Of a stretch of 64,000 nucleotides of DNA, positions 23,842 to 35,377 are shown piece by piece. Numbering within the stretch: position 1 is the stretch's first letter; each line of letters starts with the position of its first letter. The DNA comes from Acridotheres tristis (Eukaryota > Chordata > Aves > Passeriformes > Sturnidae), in the NCBI GenBank assembly GCA_037013685.1, contig CM072899.1, positions 1,977,479 to 2,041,478 on the forward strand. Reading direction: 5' to 3'. The translations under genes and the position numbers were made by a program. A model generated the notes under the pieces. That model saw nothing but the letters and a program-made list of their open reading frames with translations. It was not told the origin of the DNA and did not search any database.

Positions 23842-24205
23842 TGATGCCTTTCGTATTTTCCAGGTTCTGCACTGCATTAATGTGCAATTCTGAACTCCAT
23901 AAAATGTTCCAAGTTCTCCTCCCAGCTCAGGCACACAGAACAATCCTTTTCCAGCCCCACAGCCAAGGACACGCTGCAGCTCCAGCCCCAAAAAGTGCAA
24001 ACAGCAGCGACTGGAGGAGAGAATCTGGGAGGATGGGACTGCAGAACCTGGAGCTGGGATTGGACAATGAACCCAAGATGGAAATGGACCCAAACTGATA
24101 AAAGTGTGAAAACTCCTGACCCAGGGTCCATCTTGGGTGTAGCCATGGCCAGGCTCTTGTGCTGCCCAAGGTGAATCCTTGGAAGGGTTTTTAATAAATG
24201 ACTGA
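23842..24205 (+). mobile_element. Solo LTR, family B, copy 1 (3' truncated)
   Basis: It starts TGATG like copies at 29702 and 47913-48333. The core 23905-24199 matches the reverse complement of 47962-48256 over 295 bp with one difference (T at 23917 against C). The upstream 63 bp are homologous but visibly diverged and shorter than in copy 2. After the AATAAAT (24193-24199) homology stops, so the U5-like end is missing or replaced. No target-site duplication was found. The peptide-like frames on its minus strand are non-coding. Confidence 0.82.
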
Positions 24206-25874
24206 CTCTGCTTACAAGAACTAAACCAAATAATTCCATTTTCAGGTTTAAGAGTTGAGCTTAATTTCCTCTGTCCACAAGGCACTGTGGAGAGTTGGTA
24301 GGCAACTTTCTGCAGACTACTTTTTTTACATTTTATAGCTCAGTTATTAATATTTTTTCACGAAGGTGGAAAATGGTTTGCTCAACATGAAAACACAAGT
24401 TTCCCCCTTAACTTCAGAATATTTAACAGCAACCTATGAGTGTGTTCATAACACCAGAGCACAAAACACTCCCACAGCTCTGGGAATCAATCCAAGGGCA
24501 TCCCTTAAAAAAGAGCCCAAATGAGGGAGCCCTGCTCGTGGCAGCACCAGAATTCCCCCTGCCTCCAGCCAGCTCAGCCAATGCTGCAGGCAGCCACAGA
24601 AAATTCCACATTTAAAACCTGCCCAAAGCACGTCCTGCAGCAAAAATGAACCATTTCCTCCCCCAGCACCTGGTCTAAAACTCACACAAAACTTCCAGCA
24701 CTCCTCTCCCCATACATCTGTTAAATCTCCCTCAGCAGGACAGAGAATCTGAGGCCTGAGGAAATTCAGTGCACTGCAAAGAGGAGGGAAAATGCTGCTG
24801 CAGAATAATGGGGAGAAAGCCAGTGCTGGAGAGATGTATTTTCATTAAACACAGATCTTTTGATGAAGGCAACCCCCCCTCAAACACATCCCCCTGAAAC
24901 TTCATTTTTGCTGACCTTAAGCAGTTTGCAGTAGGCATTTCAAGCAGAGAAATTACAGTAAAAATATTTTCCACGCTTTTGTTTTCCCACTCTTGTATTT
25001 GTTTGCTTGAAATAAAGGCTCATCCTCGCTGTATTCCCACAGCCCAACTTCCCTGGGGTTGCAATTCCCGAAACACGTGGGGGCTCTGCATTGCAGAATC
25101 TCTCTGCATCCAATTTTCTGCCAGCTCAGAAACTGTCAAAGCACATTTAGAAAGACTTGGAACCAAATTTTAAAAATAGGTACCCCTAAGTACCGGAAGA
25201 AAAGTCACTTTATGTTCAGTAGAGCTAAGCAGAAAAAAAAGTAAACACTGCTCTAAGTACTTTGTTATTATCTAAAATGCTGGAAAAGTAACCTGACAGT
25301 GAACACAAAGGGAAAGGGAGAAATCAAACGTCAATAAATAAAGCAGTAAAACAGTCAGAGTGAGCAGCAGGTAAATTAGAGCAATCCAGGTTAACACCAG
25401 GGTGACATAAACATTAATTAAAGCCTGACACCCTCCCTCAGAACTAAACACACGTGAGAGAATAATAATGGCAGTGCAAGGAGGAATTAATCAAGGATGT
25501 GGCAAAGACAGAAAGACTCAGGACAGCCTTGGGCACTCCTGGTGTGATCCCACAGCCAGTGGCAAGGCCAGCAGGGCTTTGGAACCAGATTTCTGCAAAC
25601 CCAAAAATGTTCTCAAGAATTGTTCCAGCTCCAGGAAAAAAGCACATCCCCTCCAAAATCTCTGGGAATTTCTCTGAAATGGTCTGAGCGTTGCAGCTTG
25701 GGCTGAAAAGGTTAAAGAAGGGCACTCGCAGGAGATGGTTGTATGGCTGGAATATGTTATTCTAATTATTTGTTAAATGGAGCGAGGGCTCAGCTGTAAC
25801 ACAACACCACTTTAATGGGATTTAAACTCCACTCCACGCAGGTTTAATTGAGCAGGGAAACGCTTAACACAGAA
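24206..25874. other. Unique non-coding sequence, no gene seen
   Basis: No further repeats or exons were recognised between the first two family B LTRs. Confidence 0.4.
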
Positions 25875-26398
25875 TGAGGGAAAACAACTTCCATCAACAG
25901 CAGCTTGGAAGAGGAAAGGGGCAGAGCAAAGTGTGTAACTCTGGAACTTCATGTCAGGTGTTAGTGAGTTCTCTTCACAGGGGAGTGACAAAACAATTCC
26001 TTTCTAGGCAGAGAATCAAGGACAACTGGGGCCCAAAAAGCAGAAACGATGGCAAAAGGAAGGGGGCAAGGCAGGGGGCTGAGACTTCATAGCCTGGGGC
26101 TGTGGGTGGATCATTGACCCCAAGAGGAACCAAAACTTATCAAAGTGTAAAACTCGTGACCAGGATCCATCTGGGATTTGATTTGGGTGCAGCCCTGGCC
26201 AGGCTCTTGCACTGCCCAAGGTGAATCCTTTCAATAAATTCTTATTTTATCCTTTCAATAAATCCCTATTTTATCCTTTCAATAAATCCCTATTTTATCA
26301 TTTCAATAAATACCTATTTTTATTCCTTTTACTCTGCCTGGTCTCTGTTCCAGCTCAGCCTTTGCAGGCAAACAGAACCACGGGGCTCTCTGGCATCA
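25875..26398 (+). mobile_element. Solo LTR, family B, copy 3 (diverged)
   Basis: It aligns by eye with the other family B copies through GTGTGTAACTCTGGAACTTC, GACAAAACAATTCCT, AATCAAGGACAACTGGGGCC, CTTATCAAAGTGTAAAACTC, CAGGATCCATCTGGG, GCCCTGGCCAGGCTCTTGCA and GCCCAAGGTGAATCC. Near its end it has CCTGGTCTCTGTTCCAGCTC and finally GGCATCA. The proposed TGAGG start and CATCA end are inferred from the other copies. No target-site duplication is visible. Its polyadenylation region is expanded (see the next entry). Confidence 0.72.
26227..26323 (+). repeat. 24-bp x4 tandem repeat of an LTR polyadenylation region
   Basis: Four units of 24, 24, 24 and 25 bp each start with CCTTTCAATAAAT or CATTTCAATAAAT and end in TATTTTAT. 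Every unit carries an AATAAA signal. The related LTR at 29702-30093 has only one unit-like stretch here, so the repeat arose inside this copy. Confidence 0.93.
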
Positions 26399-28448
26399 GT
26401 GGGAAGAGCAGGGGTGTTTTATCCCCAAAAAATGGCAAGAGGACAGCTCACCTGCCAGGCACAGCAGGACCGAGTGCAGCACCAGCAGCTCCCATAGCAA
26501 CCTCATCTTCAGCTGCAGGGGCAGAGGAGACGAGCCCAGGAATTACAGAGCACAACGGGGCTCCTCGGAATCCTCAGGCAAGCTTTAATCTGTAAAACAA
26601 AACAGATTGGTCAAGGGGATTTAGGGTTGCTGCTCCTCTTTGCTGACTGTTTGTTCTCCCTTTGCAGGAAAGTCGTGGCTGAGGATCAGCAAAGGAAGTT
26701 TTGTAAGTGTTGACTTTTTAAGAAGACGCTCAGCAGTGATTTGTGAGCGTTTCAGGTGCTCTCAGTGGCAGGTGAGGATTAGGAATTGGAACCTTCAGCT
26801 GTGAAATTTCTGCTGTCTCTTAATTTTCCCTCAGGAGATTCACTCCCTGCCTCTCTGGGGTGAGCTGGTGTAATTAGTGAGCTCTGTGGATTGAAATGAA
26901 AATTCGAGTAATTCTCGAACTCTGTAACTTTTCTCTGCAAACACCATCCAGCACACAAAGGACACCATCTCTGCAAGGCAGCACTTTGCACCAAAGGCTC
27001 CCACACTGCTCAAGGAAGGGGATCTTTTTTCCCACTCCACCTCCATCCTCACTGCACTAAAATTCTGTTTAAAAATCAACCTTCAAACACCTTCCCCTCC
27101 CCGCCTATTATGACCTGTAAATTTTTAGAATTTGAGAGCAATTTGAGACTTTCTCAGCTGATCAGGGCAAACTTCCACCATCCCCCTCTCCAAGCAACCC
27201 AAGGAGGAAAAATCGCCTTCATTTATGAAAGGAACCACTCCAGAGCAGGCATTTAAATATTAAAAATAAATAAATCAAGCCAGACACACATTCTTATAAT
27301 TTATTCATCTCAGTGAAGTCTGGAAGTTCAGGGGCCTTCGTGCTTACAAGACAAACTGCATGAGTAATAACAAGAGAGGTCTCTGCCTGCTTTTGTGAGC
27401 TAAAATTGGGCAAATTCTTCTCATAAAGTCAGGTTCAATGCACGGGGAAGGTTGAGAATCTTCACCCTCTGATGTGAAGATGCAGCTTGGAAGCAGGGAG
27501 AGATTAATTGAATAAATTCATCTGTTCTCACACAGACTGATGAGGCGTGCTGGGGGGAGCAGGAATGACCAATCAATGAATACTAAGAACTATTTAATGC
27601 AACGATCAGAGTATTAATTATTAATTTCGGAAGGAAAATGTCTATGCTGATTGACATAGTGAAGCAGTTACACTCTGTTTATAGTGAACTCCAGAAATGT
27701 ATTTTTTTTACCCTAAATGGTCACCTGACCTGTGGAAAAATATTAGTTTTCCTCCAAGTAACAAATTCTGTTGAACAGCACCTACACAAGAGATTTCTAC
27801 CACAGAAAGTCACCCTTGGTTTTACACCAATTTAAGTGAAATTTGGGCTAAATCTTGGATTTCAGCAGCTGCTGAAATTCTTCCCTGTTCTCAAATTATC
27901 CCGACCAAAAAACCCCTACAAAGTTTCTCTTCATTCCCCTGCCTGGAGACGCTTTGCAATTATTCTCCTGTCTCCCTGCAATGAGCAGAGCAATCACTCT
28001 CAGCATTTGATTAAAAACACAAGACTTTGATAAGAACTTATCAACTTAACCCACAGGAGCCCGTGGGAAGCACCCACAGACTGCCAAGGTGCAAAGGGCT
28101 CACAAAAAAACATTCCTTACTTTTCCATAAAAATATCCTGGAATTTTTTTTAATTCCTAGTTTTGCATTTATTGCCTCTCCTTCCCTGACCCAGCATCCA
28201 TTTGGGGAAAGTTCTGGCTACTGTGAGGGTTTGTAAACTCATTTTATTTATTTTTTTTTTCTACTCGGGAAATAACGTTTCTCTCAGCATTTTAAGCACT
28301 AATACAAGAGCATTTCAAAGTTACTAATGTAAATTAGTTTTTAGCTTACAAAGCTATTAAAAGTAGCAGGCTCTGCTTCCTCCCATTGAGTTTTGACACA
28401 ATCCCTGCACCTCAATTTCAGCCAAAACTAAAAGTTATGCTAAAAATA
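26399..28448. other. Unique non-coding sequence, no gene seen
   Basis: AT-rich single-copy sequence. No exon or repeat family was recognised. Confidence 0.4.
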
Positions 28449-28608
28449 CGGAATTGTAGAATGGTTTGGGTTGGAAGGGAAATTAAATCCCACCCAGTGC
28501 CACCCCTGCCATGGCAGGGACACCTCCCACTGTCCCAAATCCCAATGTCCAACCTGGCCTGGGACACTCCAGGGATCCAGGGGCAGCCACAGCTGCTCTG
28601 GGCAATAA
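28449..28608 (-). mobile_element. CR1 LINE 3' end fragment (reverse)
   Basis: The plus strand reads GTAGAATGGTTTGGGTTGGA, AATCCCACCCAGTGCCACCC, GGGACACCTCCCACTGTCCC, a CCAGGGATCCAGGGGCAGCC block and GCTGCTCTGGGC, a well-preserved reversed CR1 terminus. Confidence 0.92.
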
Positions 28609-29701
28609 ATAAATTTTAAATCCAACGGAAAAGCTGAAAGTTTTCCATTATTCAGCCAGCCAGCAGTTGCTGCAGAGAACAAACAGACACCAGAGGGTTG
28701 TGCAGTGCTTCCAAGCAGAGTTTCCAGCTCCCTGATGTCTTCACAGGGTAAGGCACGACAGAAAGTTTCCCCAAAGAGAAACGATGCCTGTCTTGGCATC
28801 AACAGCACTGAAAAGTAAATTAGATGATTACCACTAAAAATATTTTCCTGCAGTTAAATTATGGTGGTTCTCAAGCCATGGCTGCAATTCCATTTCTCGT
28901 GATAGTTCCCTATTTCACATATGAATGAGTCCAATTCTCAAAATGTTTCCCTGTAAATATTTCTGCTGTTCACATCAGCAGGGCCTTTGTTCAGAGCTCT
29001 GCAAGGGCTGTTCAAACACATCAACTTTTTATGGCAGCGACTTCAGGAAAAGCAACATTTGTGCACAAGCAAAAGGTGGATAATTGAAAAGATCCTTCCC
29101 GTTCCTAAATGTTTCCTGACTATGAAATCCCAGGGGAGTTTGTGCTGCTGCCGAAGACCTGACAACGCACAAAGTTTAATATTTCATTTCCAGAAGGAAG
29201 CAGAGGCAGTTTCAGCACTACACAAGTTATTTTTTCGAGATGAAAATGAGATTGCTGAGCTTCAGTGTGGAAGAGCAGCCCATTAGAAACCCCAGTGCCA
29301 CCACACGTGTGCAGATGTCTTTTTAACTTTACTTCTGGCAATGCAGCCATTGCAAATTCTTTTGAAAGGCACCTTTGCTCCTAATTGGATTCTGCCAAAG
29401 AAACTTGACTCTAAGAGCTCTGACTGCAGGCAGGTAGGAGGGGGGAAAAAAAAAATGTGTGGAGTAGAAATATTTGTGGTGATTTTTTCTGTGTTTGTGG
29501 GCAGGGCTGTGTGAGTAATTTTGTTTGGATGTTTCATGATAAGCACTTCTGTAAAAGCAAAATAAAAATTTAAATCCTGAGGCTAATATATGTATGGATG
29601 CATTCAGAATGTGAAAAATTCTTTTTAAGATAAATTTGCACTATGTGACCTCTCAGTTTTGTGACTATTCTGAAGGAAAACCTGCAGAACACACCTAAGA
29701 C
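28609..29701. other. Unique non-coding sequence, no gene seen
   Basis: No repeats were recognised. A 99-codon open frame at 28987-29286 has no recognisable family features and antisense frames overlap it. Confidence 0.38.
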
Positions 29702-30093
29702 TGATGCCTTATTGTTTCAGCTTTTATATTTTCCATCTATGTGTAATCCTGTAATTCTTTAGTGTGTAACTCCAAACTCCATATCCAGCGCTGGCTGCTG
29801 CTCTCCCATTTTGGGCAGACACAACAATTCCTCTCCAGGCTGGGAATCAAGGACACCTCACTGCCTCAGGCCGCCAGGGATGGAAACAAAAGTGAGTTGG
29901 GGGCAGCAAACTTGGGGTAAATGACTCCATTACCTGCAGCTGGAATTGGAAGATTAACCCCCCATGTGCAAACGGAGCAAACTTATCAAAGTGTGAAAAC
30001 CCGTGACCTGAAGCCCCTTCAATAACTAGAACAGCTTTTTATTCCCTTAATTCTGTCTGGCCTCTGTTTTTAGATAATCCCAAAAAGGCATCG
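29702..30093 (+). mobile_element. Solo LTR, family B, copy 4
   Basis: It runs from TGATGCC to GGCATCG, matching the TGATG...CATCA termini of the best-preserved copy except for a final A-to-G change. The flanks AGAC (29698-29701) and GGAC (30094-30097) match at three of four bases, compatible with an old 4-bp target-site duplication. Internal blocks shared with copy 3 include ACAACAATTCCTCTCCAGGC, GAATCAAGGACA, AACTTATCAAAGTGTGAAAA and CTGTCTGGCCTCTGTTTTTA. Confidence 0.75.
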
Positions 30094-30513
30094 GGACCCT
30101 GCAGAGCTGCAGCAGCACAGGGAGCAGCCTGAGCACTCAGTGGTGTGCTGCAGTGTGCCAGCCCTGCTCAGCTCCCCAATTAATCACTGCTAATGAAGCT
30201 GCACAGACACACAGGCAGCTTTCAAGGCAGAGCCCAGGGTGAGCACAGGACACTCAGCACTAAATGGGGACTCGTTGGATGGGAGGTGATGCAGCCACAG
30301 GTGGGACCTGCGGGAGGAGCAGCACGGAGGGGAATTCGCTGCCTCCCTCCTCGCCTGACATGAATTCGTGCTGCCAAAACCTCCTCCGAGGCACTCAGCT
30401 TTAGAAACAGCAGCGGGGAATCACAGAAATCCTCTTCAGGCTGGGCTGCAGAAGGGGGAGCAGAGGTTTGGGTGACCCCACTGCTCTCTGCTTACACCTG
30501 GGGCTGAGGACAC
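30094..30513. other. Unique non-coding sequence
   Basis: No repeat or gene was recognised. Confidence 0.4.
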
Positions 30514-30620
30514 GAAATCACTGAATTGTTTGGGTGGGAAAAGACCTCCGAGATCAACCTGTGAGCAATCCCCACCTTGTCACTGAGTGCCACATCCAGA
30601 CACTCCTTAAACATTTGAAG
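30514..30620 (-). mobile_element. CR1 LINE 3' end fragment (reverse)
   Basis: AAATCACTGAATTGTTTGGG, GGGAAAAGACCTCCGAGATC and GTCACTGAGTGCCACATCCA with a CAGACACTCCTTAAAC end are the reverse of a CR1 terminus. It is of a different subfamily from the CCCTGGATCCCTGG type. Confidence 0.85.
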
Positions 30621-30914
30621 GAAGGGAGCAGATAGAAAATGTAGACAACACCTACACCGGATGGACGCTGCAGGCCAAATCTAGAAATACCAGACCCAGC
30701 AAAATTTGAACAAAAAAGGTTTAAGAGAAGATCAAGTTCCACTCGTCTTCACAAAAAAAAAAAAATGGTTGAAAATAAGCCACAAAAAGTTTTCTGAGGT
30801 TCCAAAAAACCCATCTTTTTCTTAAAGAAAAAAAAAAAGAATTAACACTTTTTCTAATGCACACCTACAAAAAGGTCTCTACCCATCAAAGATGGCTTTG
30901 GTAGGAGCTTCAGT

Positions 30915-31197
30915 CTTACCAGAACTATGGGATAATTAAGGTTGGAAAGACATGTGAGATCATCAAATCCAATCCTCCACCAAACACCACCACACCCACA
31001 AAAAATATCACAAAGTGCCACCTCCACTTGCTCTTGAACACTTCCAGGGATGGTGACCCCACCACCTCCCTGGGCAGCCTGTTCCCATGTTCCACCACTC
31101 TTTTAGTGAGGAAATCTTTCTTCATGTCCAACCTGAACCTCCAGGACATTTCCCCTTCTCCTGTCACTTGCTGCCTGAGAGAAGAAGGCTGACCTCC
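30915..31197 (-). mobile_element. CR1 LINE 3' region (reverse, about 280 bp)
   Basis: The plus strand reads GATAATTAAGGTTGGAAAGA, AGATCATCAAATCCAATCCT, CACTTCCAGGGATGGTGACC, CCACCACCTCCCTGGGCAGC, TTCTTCATGTCCAACCTGAA and TTTCCCCTTCTCCTGTCACT. This spans the CR1 3' untranslated region and the distal end of the ORF2 region. It is frameshifted and truncated, with no intact coding capacity. Confidence 0.93.
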
Positions 31198-32319
31198 AGG
31201 AAAAGTTCCTAAAAAACAGCCTGGAAAACTACACTAAAACACTGCTCTCTCCATTTCCACCTCTCCCAACACCCATTCCTGATGTTCCCGGGCAATCTAA
31301 ATTTGTAAAATCCTTTGTAAAAAAAACCCTTTGTAAGCCAAATTGCAGTCCAGATTTTGAAGACACAAAGTGTTTGATTCCAGAAGCACCAATATTTAGA
31401 AGGGGATGGAGAGAATTTCAGACCCTGTGATTCTCCAGTCCTAGTGGTGCCTGTTAAAGGAGAGGTCATTCCCTATTTGATCCAGGAACTGGGATAAGGA
31501 TAACCCTGAAGTCACTCAGGCTGAACTGGAGCACGGAGCCAAACTCTAGAAATGAAGTTAAAGGAATTGTTCAGCTCTGCTCAGGGAGCAAAAGCAATGA
31601 GGTTTCTTTGCATGCAACAGGCAAAGGAGGCTTTTCCCAAAACGACAGAAAATTGCTTTATCTGTGAAAGGAACTGAGCAGAGCTGTTCCAGAGGAGCAG
31701 CACCTGGGCACAGGCAGCTCCCACCTCCTGCACAGCAGCCATGGCCCAGATTCAGCAAAAGCTCAGCCTTGTAACCCAGATCCAGCTCTGAGCCCTCTGC
31801 TCAATCCAGGCCTGGGTGTCAGGAGATGCCCAGGCTCCCTCCAGCAGCTGCAATCAGTGACCCACAAAGCTGAACGGCCAAAAATAGAAGGTGCCTGAAA
31901 GAAGTGTCCCCAAAAGTGCAAATTCCTCAGCAACACTTTTTTGACGTATACACATTGATGGGGTTTTTTTCAGCTCAAAGAAAAAAAAAAAAAAGTTATT
32001 TTTTTGGTGTATGAGTTGGGTTTTTTTTTATTGTTAAGTTCCTAGATAAACAGTAACTTGCACTTTTGTGCAAGGAAAAATAAAAGGGGATTTTGAAAAG
32101 AAGGCTGGGGGAGATGAAGGGCAGTGGGCACACGCCTGTGGCATCTCCCACTGAGCTCTCCCCACTCTCTCAGCACATCTGTCACATCCTGATCTAGCTC
32201 AGGATAATTTCTTAGCTGAAATTATCCCTTCTGGAGCTGTTCCTGCACACAATTCCCACACTGTGCCTGACAGAACAGTGTCACACACACAGCACGTGCC
32301 TGTGATAAATGGGATAAAA
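31198..32319. other. Unique non-coding sequence
   Basis: It contains short A and T runs near 31979 and 32022. No exon was recognised. Confidence 0.4.
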
Positions 32320-32400
32320 GAAATCACAGAATATCCCCAGCTGGAAGGGGGCCCCAACAATCTCACCCCTGTCCCCGAGTGTTTTCCAAATGGAAAAATC
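32320..32400 (-). mobile_element. CR1 fragment (reverse), degraded
   Basis: AAATCACAGAATATCCCCAG followed by a CTGGAAGGGGGCCCC block resembles the reversed CR1 end (CACAGAAT..GGAAGGG). Just downstream, AATCCACTCTGGGCTTTCCC and AATCCAGTCTGGGTTGTCCC form a small local duplication. Confidence 0.62.
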
Positions 32401-34459
32401 CACTCTGGGCTTTCCCACACTCTGAATTCCAGGTAAAATCCAGTCTGGGTTGTCCCAAAATTTAATTGTCTGAGAAAACAATGTCAGATCTCACGTCCTG
32501 TTTCCCCTTTGGGCTCTCATTCCCATTTTCTGGATGCAGATTTCATTTCCCCGGGCCAGGGAAGTTTCAGCAGCTCCACGGATGGAATTTCTCAGCTCAG
32601 CCCAGTCATTTGTATTTGTCAGGTCTTTGGTGAGCTGTGCCCTGCATCCATCCCATCCACACAACAAAGGGAATTCCAACAGCACAAGCCAAGATTGCTG
32701 ATGGAATCACTCAGGAAGCTCCCACTGCCACGAGTTACAACCTCTGGAGTTTAAACACTCTTTGTTCCATGGAAGTTTTTTCTGGTGTAAGTGCTCCCTA
32801 ATTTCTGCTCATCTCACATATTCCCAACATCCCAGCTGTGGGGCAGACAGGGAGAGGCTTCTCTGCTGCTGGATTAGATGGAAATCACTCCCACCACCAC
32901 CATCCCTTCCTGACTCGGTCTAGAAGCAACATCCCCAGTTTATCTTTATGCAGAACCCAAAGCCACAGCTTAAAACCTTATTTAGAGGGACTGGATTATT
33001 CCTTTATTCTCTGCACTCTTGGCTCATCACTGAAAGCTCCTGGGATGCAACAATCCACCCTAAACATGGATATTCCCAGCTCATTGAATCACTGCACAGT
33101 TTTCCACAGGAAAAAAAATAAAAAAGGGTAATTAAAGATTTTTAATCACCAGCCCCTAACTGCACCATCACATTCCTCACTCTGTGTCTCTCACCCTCAG
33201 GAAACTCAGAATTGCCCTGGAAAACCTGGATAATGATAAATTTTGTCCAGGGAAGGAGGGCGGGGTGGCTGAGGACAGGTCTGAGTTAAGGCTGTGGCTG
33301 TTAATTAGGGCTCACTGTTTATTGTTCTACCTTTTCCATCAAGGGATGAATTGGGAAATGCTCACCCGAGGCAGCAGCTCTCAGAGAACATCCACACACA
33401 AACAGCCCACAAATTCCGAGGTGCTTTATTCCAAGAAGGAGTAACATTATCTTAATAAAAAGCTACAAGCAGTGAAACCTCCTAGCCTGGCATTTCCCAC
33501 AAATTAGAATTTATCCTCTTTTATGGAGACTTTTACTAAAGATTGTCTGGATCAGTTACCTTAAAACTCCCCAATTTAAAGCCAATTTCCACCTTCATGC
33601 CGAGTGACATTTTCAGTGCAGTGTTTTGGGAGATTAAAGCGAGGGGCTACATCATATAGCCAAGCAATAAATTATAAACCTCAAAAGATGCCAGCTGCAG
33701 GGAGCATAAAGTAACTCCAAAGAGCAAAAGATATTTGAGTTGCTATTCCCTAAATCCACTTCTTCTCCCCTAACTGTAACACCATCAATAGTAATGGTCT
33801 GTAAGGATCACTACATGTTTAGTTTTGCTTTTTTCTTCTTTTTTTTTTTTTTTTTCCCTGACAACAAAGCTCTCAGTGAATGAGAAGCTCGCTGAATCAG
33901 AGCTCAGCCAGCCCAGCCCCTCCTGGTCTCCAAGCAGCCTTTTCCTACCAGAACCACACTGGCAAATCCCCGGATGCAAAAATAAGTTGTCAGACTGGAA
34001 TATTAAACTCCAGCTGACTTTGGAGCAGGAATTTCCTCCAGAAACAAGGGTTAATTAATTTAGGGCTGTCTCAGTTGGACAGAATGCTGCACCACAGGAA
34101 CAAGGCTCCCAGGACTCTGCTGCCAAGGAAGTTCCTGTTATCCCTAAATCACTGCTTGAAGATAAGGAATCAAGGCAGTTCCACTCTCTGAGCAAATTCA
34201 GATAAGCAACACTCAGAGTTATCATTCCCCTTTGGATAGGTCTATTCCCAAAATCCACATTATCAGACAGCATCATCTTGTCCAGGGGACAAAAAAATTA
34301 TGGGGAAATTTGGAAGATATTTCCGTATCATCTCCAAAATCAGCATCTTAATGACATCTTACTTTTCACTTCTGGAGCTTACAGGAAAATCCCTTTGATT
34401 TCAAAGACAAAAAGAGAGTTTTCTCCACAGGAGCTCCTCAGGAGATTCCAGTCCAGTGG

Positions 34460-34479
34460 ACACACACACACACACACAC
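34460..34479 (+). repeat. (CA)10 microsatellite
   Basis: An uninterrupted dinucleotide run. Confidence 0.95.
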
Positions 34480-35361
34480 TCGTGCTGAAAATGCTTTGCC
34501 TTCCTTCAGAGGTACAAACTGCAGCTTTCTTAAGAGTATAAAATGGAACTTGGAGAAGAAAAACAACAAGCCAGTTAATAAACTTTGAAAAGCTGGTGAG
34601 AAGCCAGTTCTCTGTGTATTCCTGGGAACAGAGGCTATCAAAACAACAATTCCCTCAGCACCTATTACTGGCAGAAGGCTTCCAACCCAGATAATTGAGA
34701 TGCTTGGACCTCAAATGTTTTTAACTGTTTTGTTAAATCCAAAAATCATCTAGGGAAGGGAAAAAAAACAACCCCCACCAACTGATATCCCTGTTACGTG
34801 ATTATTTAGTGTTTTTTTTCACCCTTTCCAAGTTTATTTTAAAGATTGCCTGGAATGGAGGGAGTTGGGGATGTTGAGTGAGGAGAGGAGAAGGGTCTGG
34901 GGAGATCTGAGAGCTCAGGGCAGGGAGAGAAAAAAATAAAACCACCTCTACACTTTGCACATTTTATATGAAAATAGGAAAATGCTGCACATCTGAGCTC
35001 CCAGGCTGGCTTGGAGCTGGGATGTGTTTCCCAGAGGGGCCAGGCTGGAGCTGGGGTTGTTCCAGGCTGGCCAGGAGCTGGTGCCACCCCCAGCCCAAAG
35101 GATGTGTCCCAAAGATTTCTGTGTGAGCTCTGGAACTGCCTCAGCTGCCAGGGGGTTTGTGAGAGACACAAACCACCCGAAGGAGCTGAATGCTGAGCCA
35201 CGAAGGAGCCCTGGAGTAAAGGTGGCATCCAAGGTGGCATCCAGCTCCCAAAGCTGGATGGGAGGGGGCAGAAAACATTCCCAGCTCTGCTGGCTGCTCA
35301 CATCACACAGGCTCCCTCCCAGCCACTCCTCCACCCTCTTTACAATTAAATCCCTTTTTTT

Positions 35362-35377
35362 TTGTTGTTGTTGTTGT
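35362..35377 (+). repeat. (TTG)5 microsatellite after a T run
   Basis: A short pure triplet run directly following about nine T residues. Confidence 0.9.

Noticed and set aside
23728..24285. 185-codon reverse frame and an 80-residue peptide repeated exactly at 47992-48234
   Set aside because: The identity between the two places is at DNA level and due to the family B LTR. LTRs do not normally encode protein, and no retroviral protein motif is visible.
30554..31167. Reverse frames overlapping CR1 copies that might be read as part of a reverse transcriptase
   Set aside because: Only the 3' untranslated and extreme distal part of CR1 is present. No catalytic motifs are visible and the elements are truncated.
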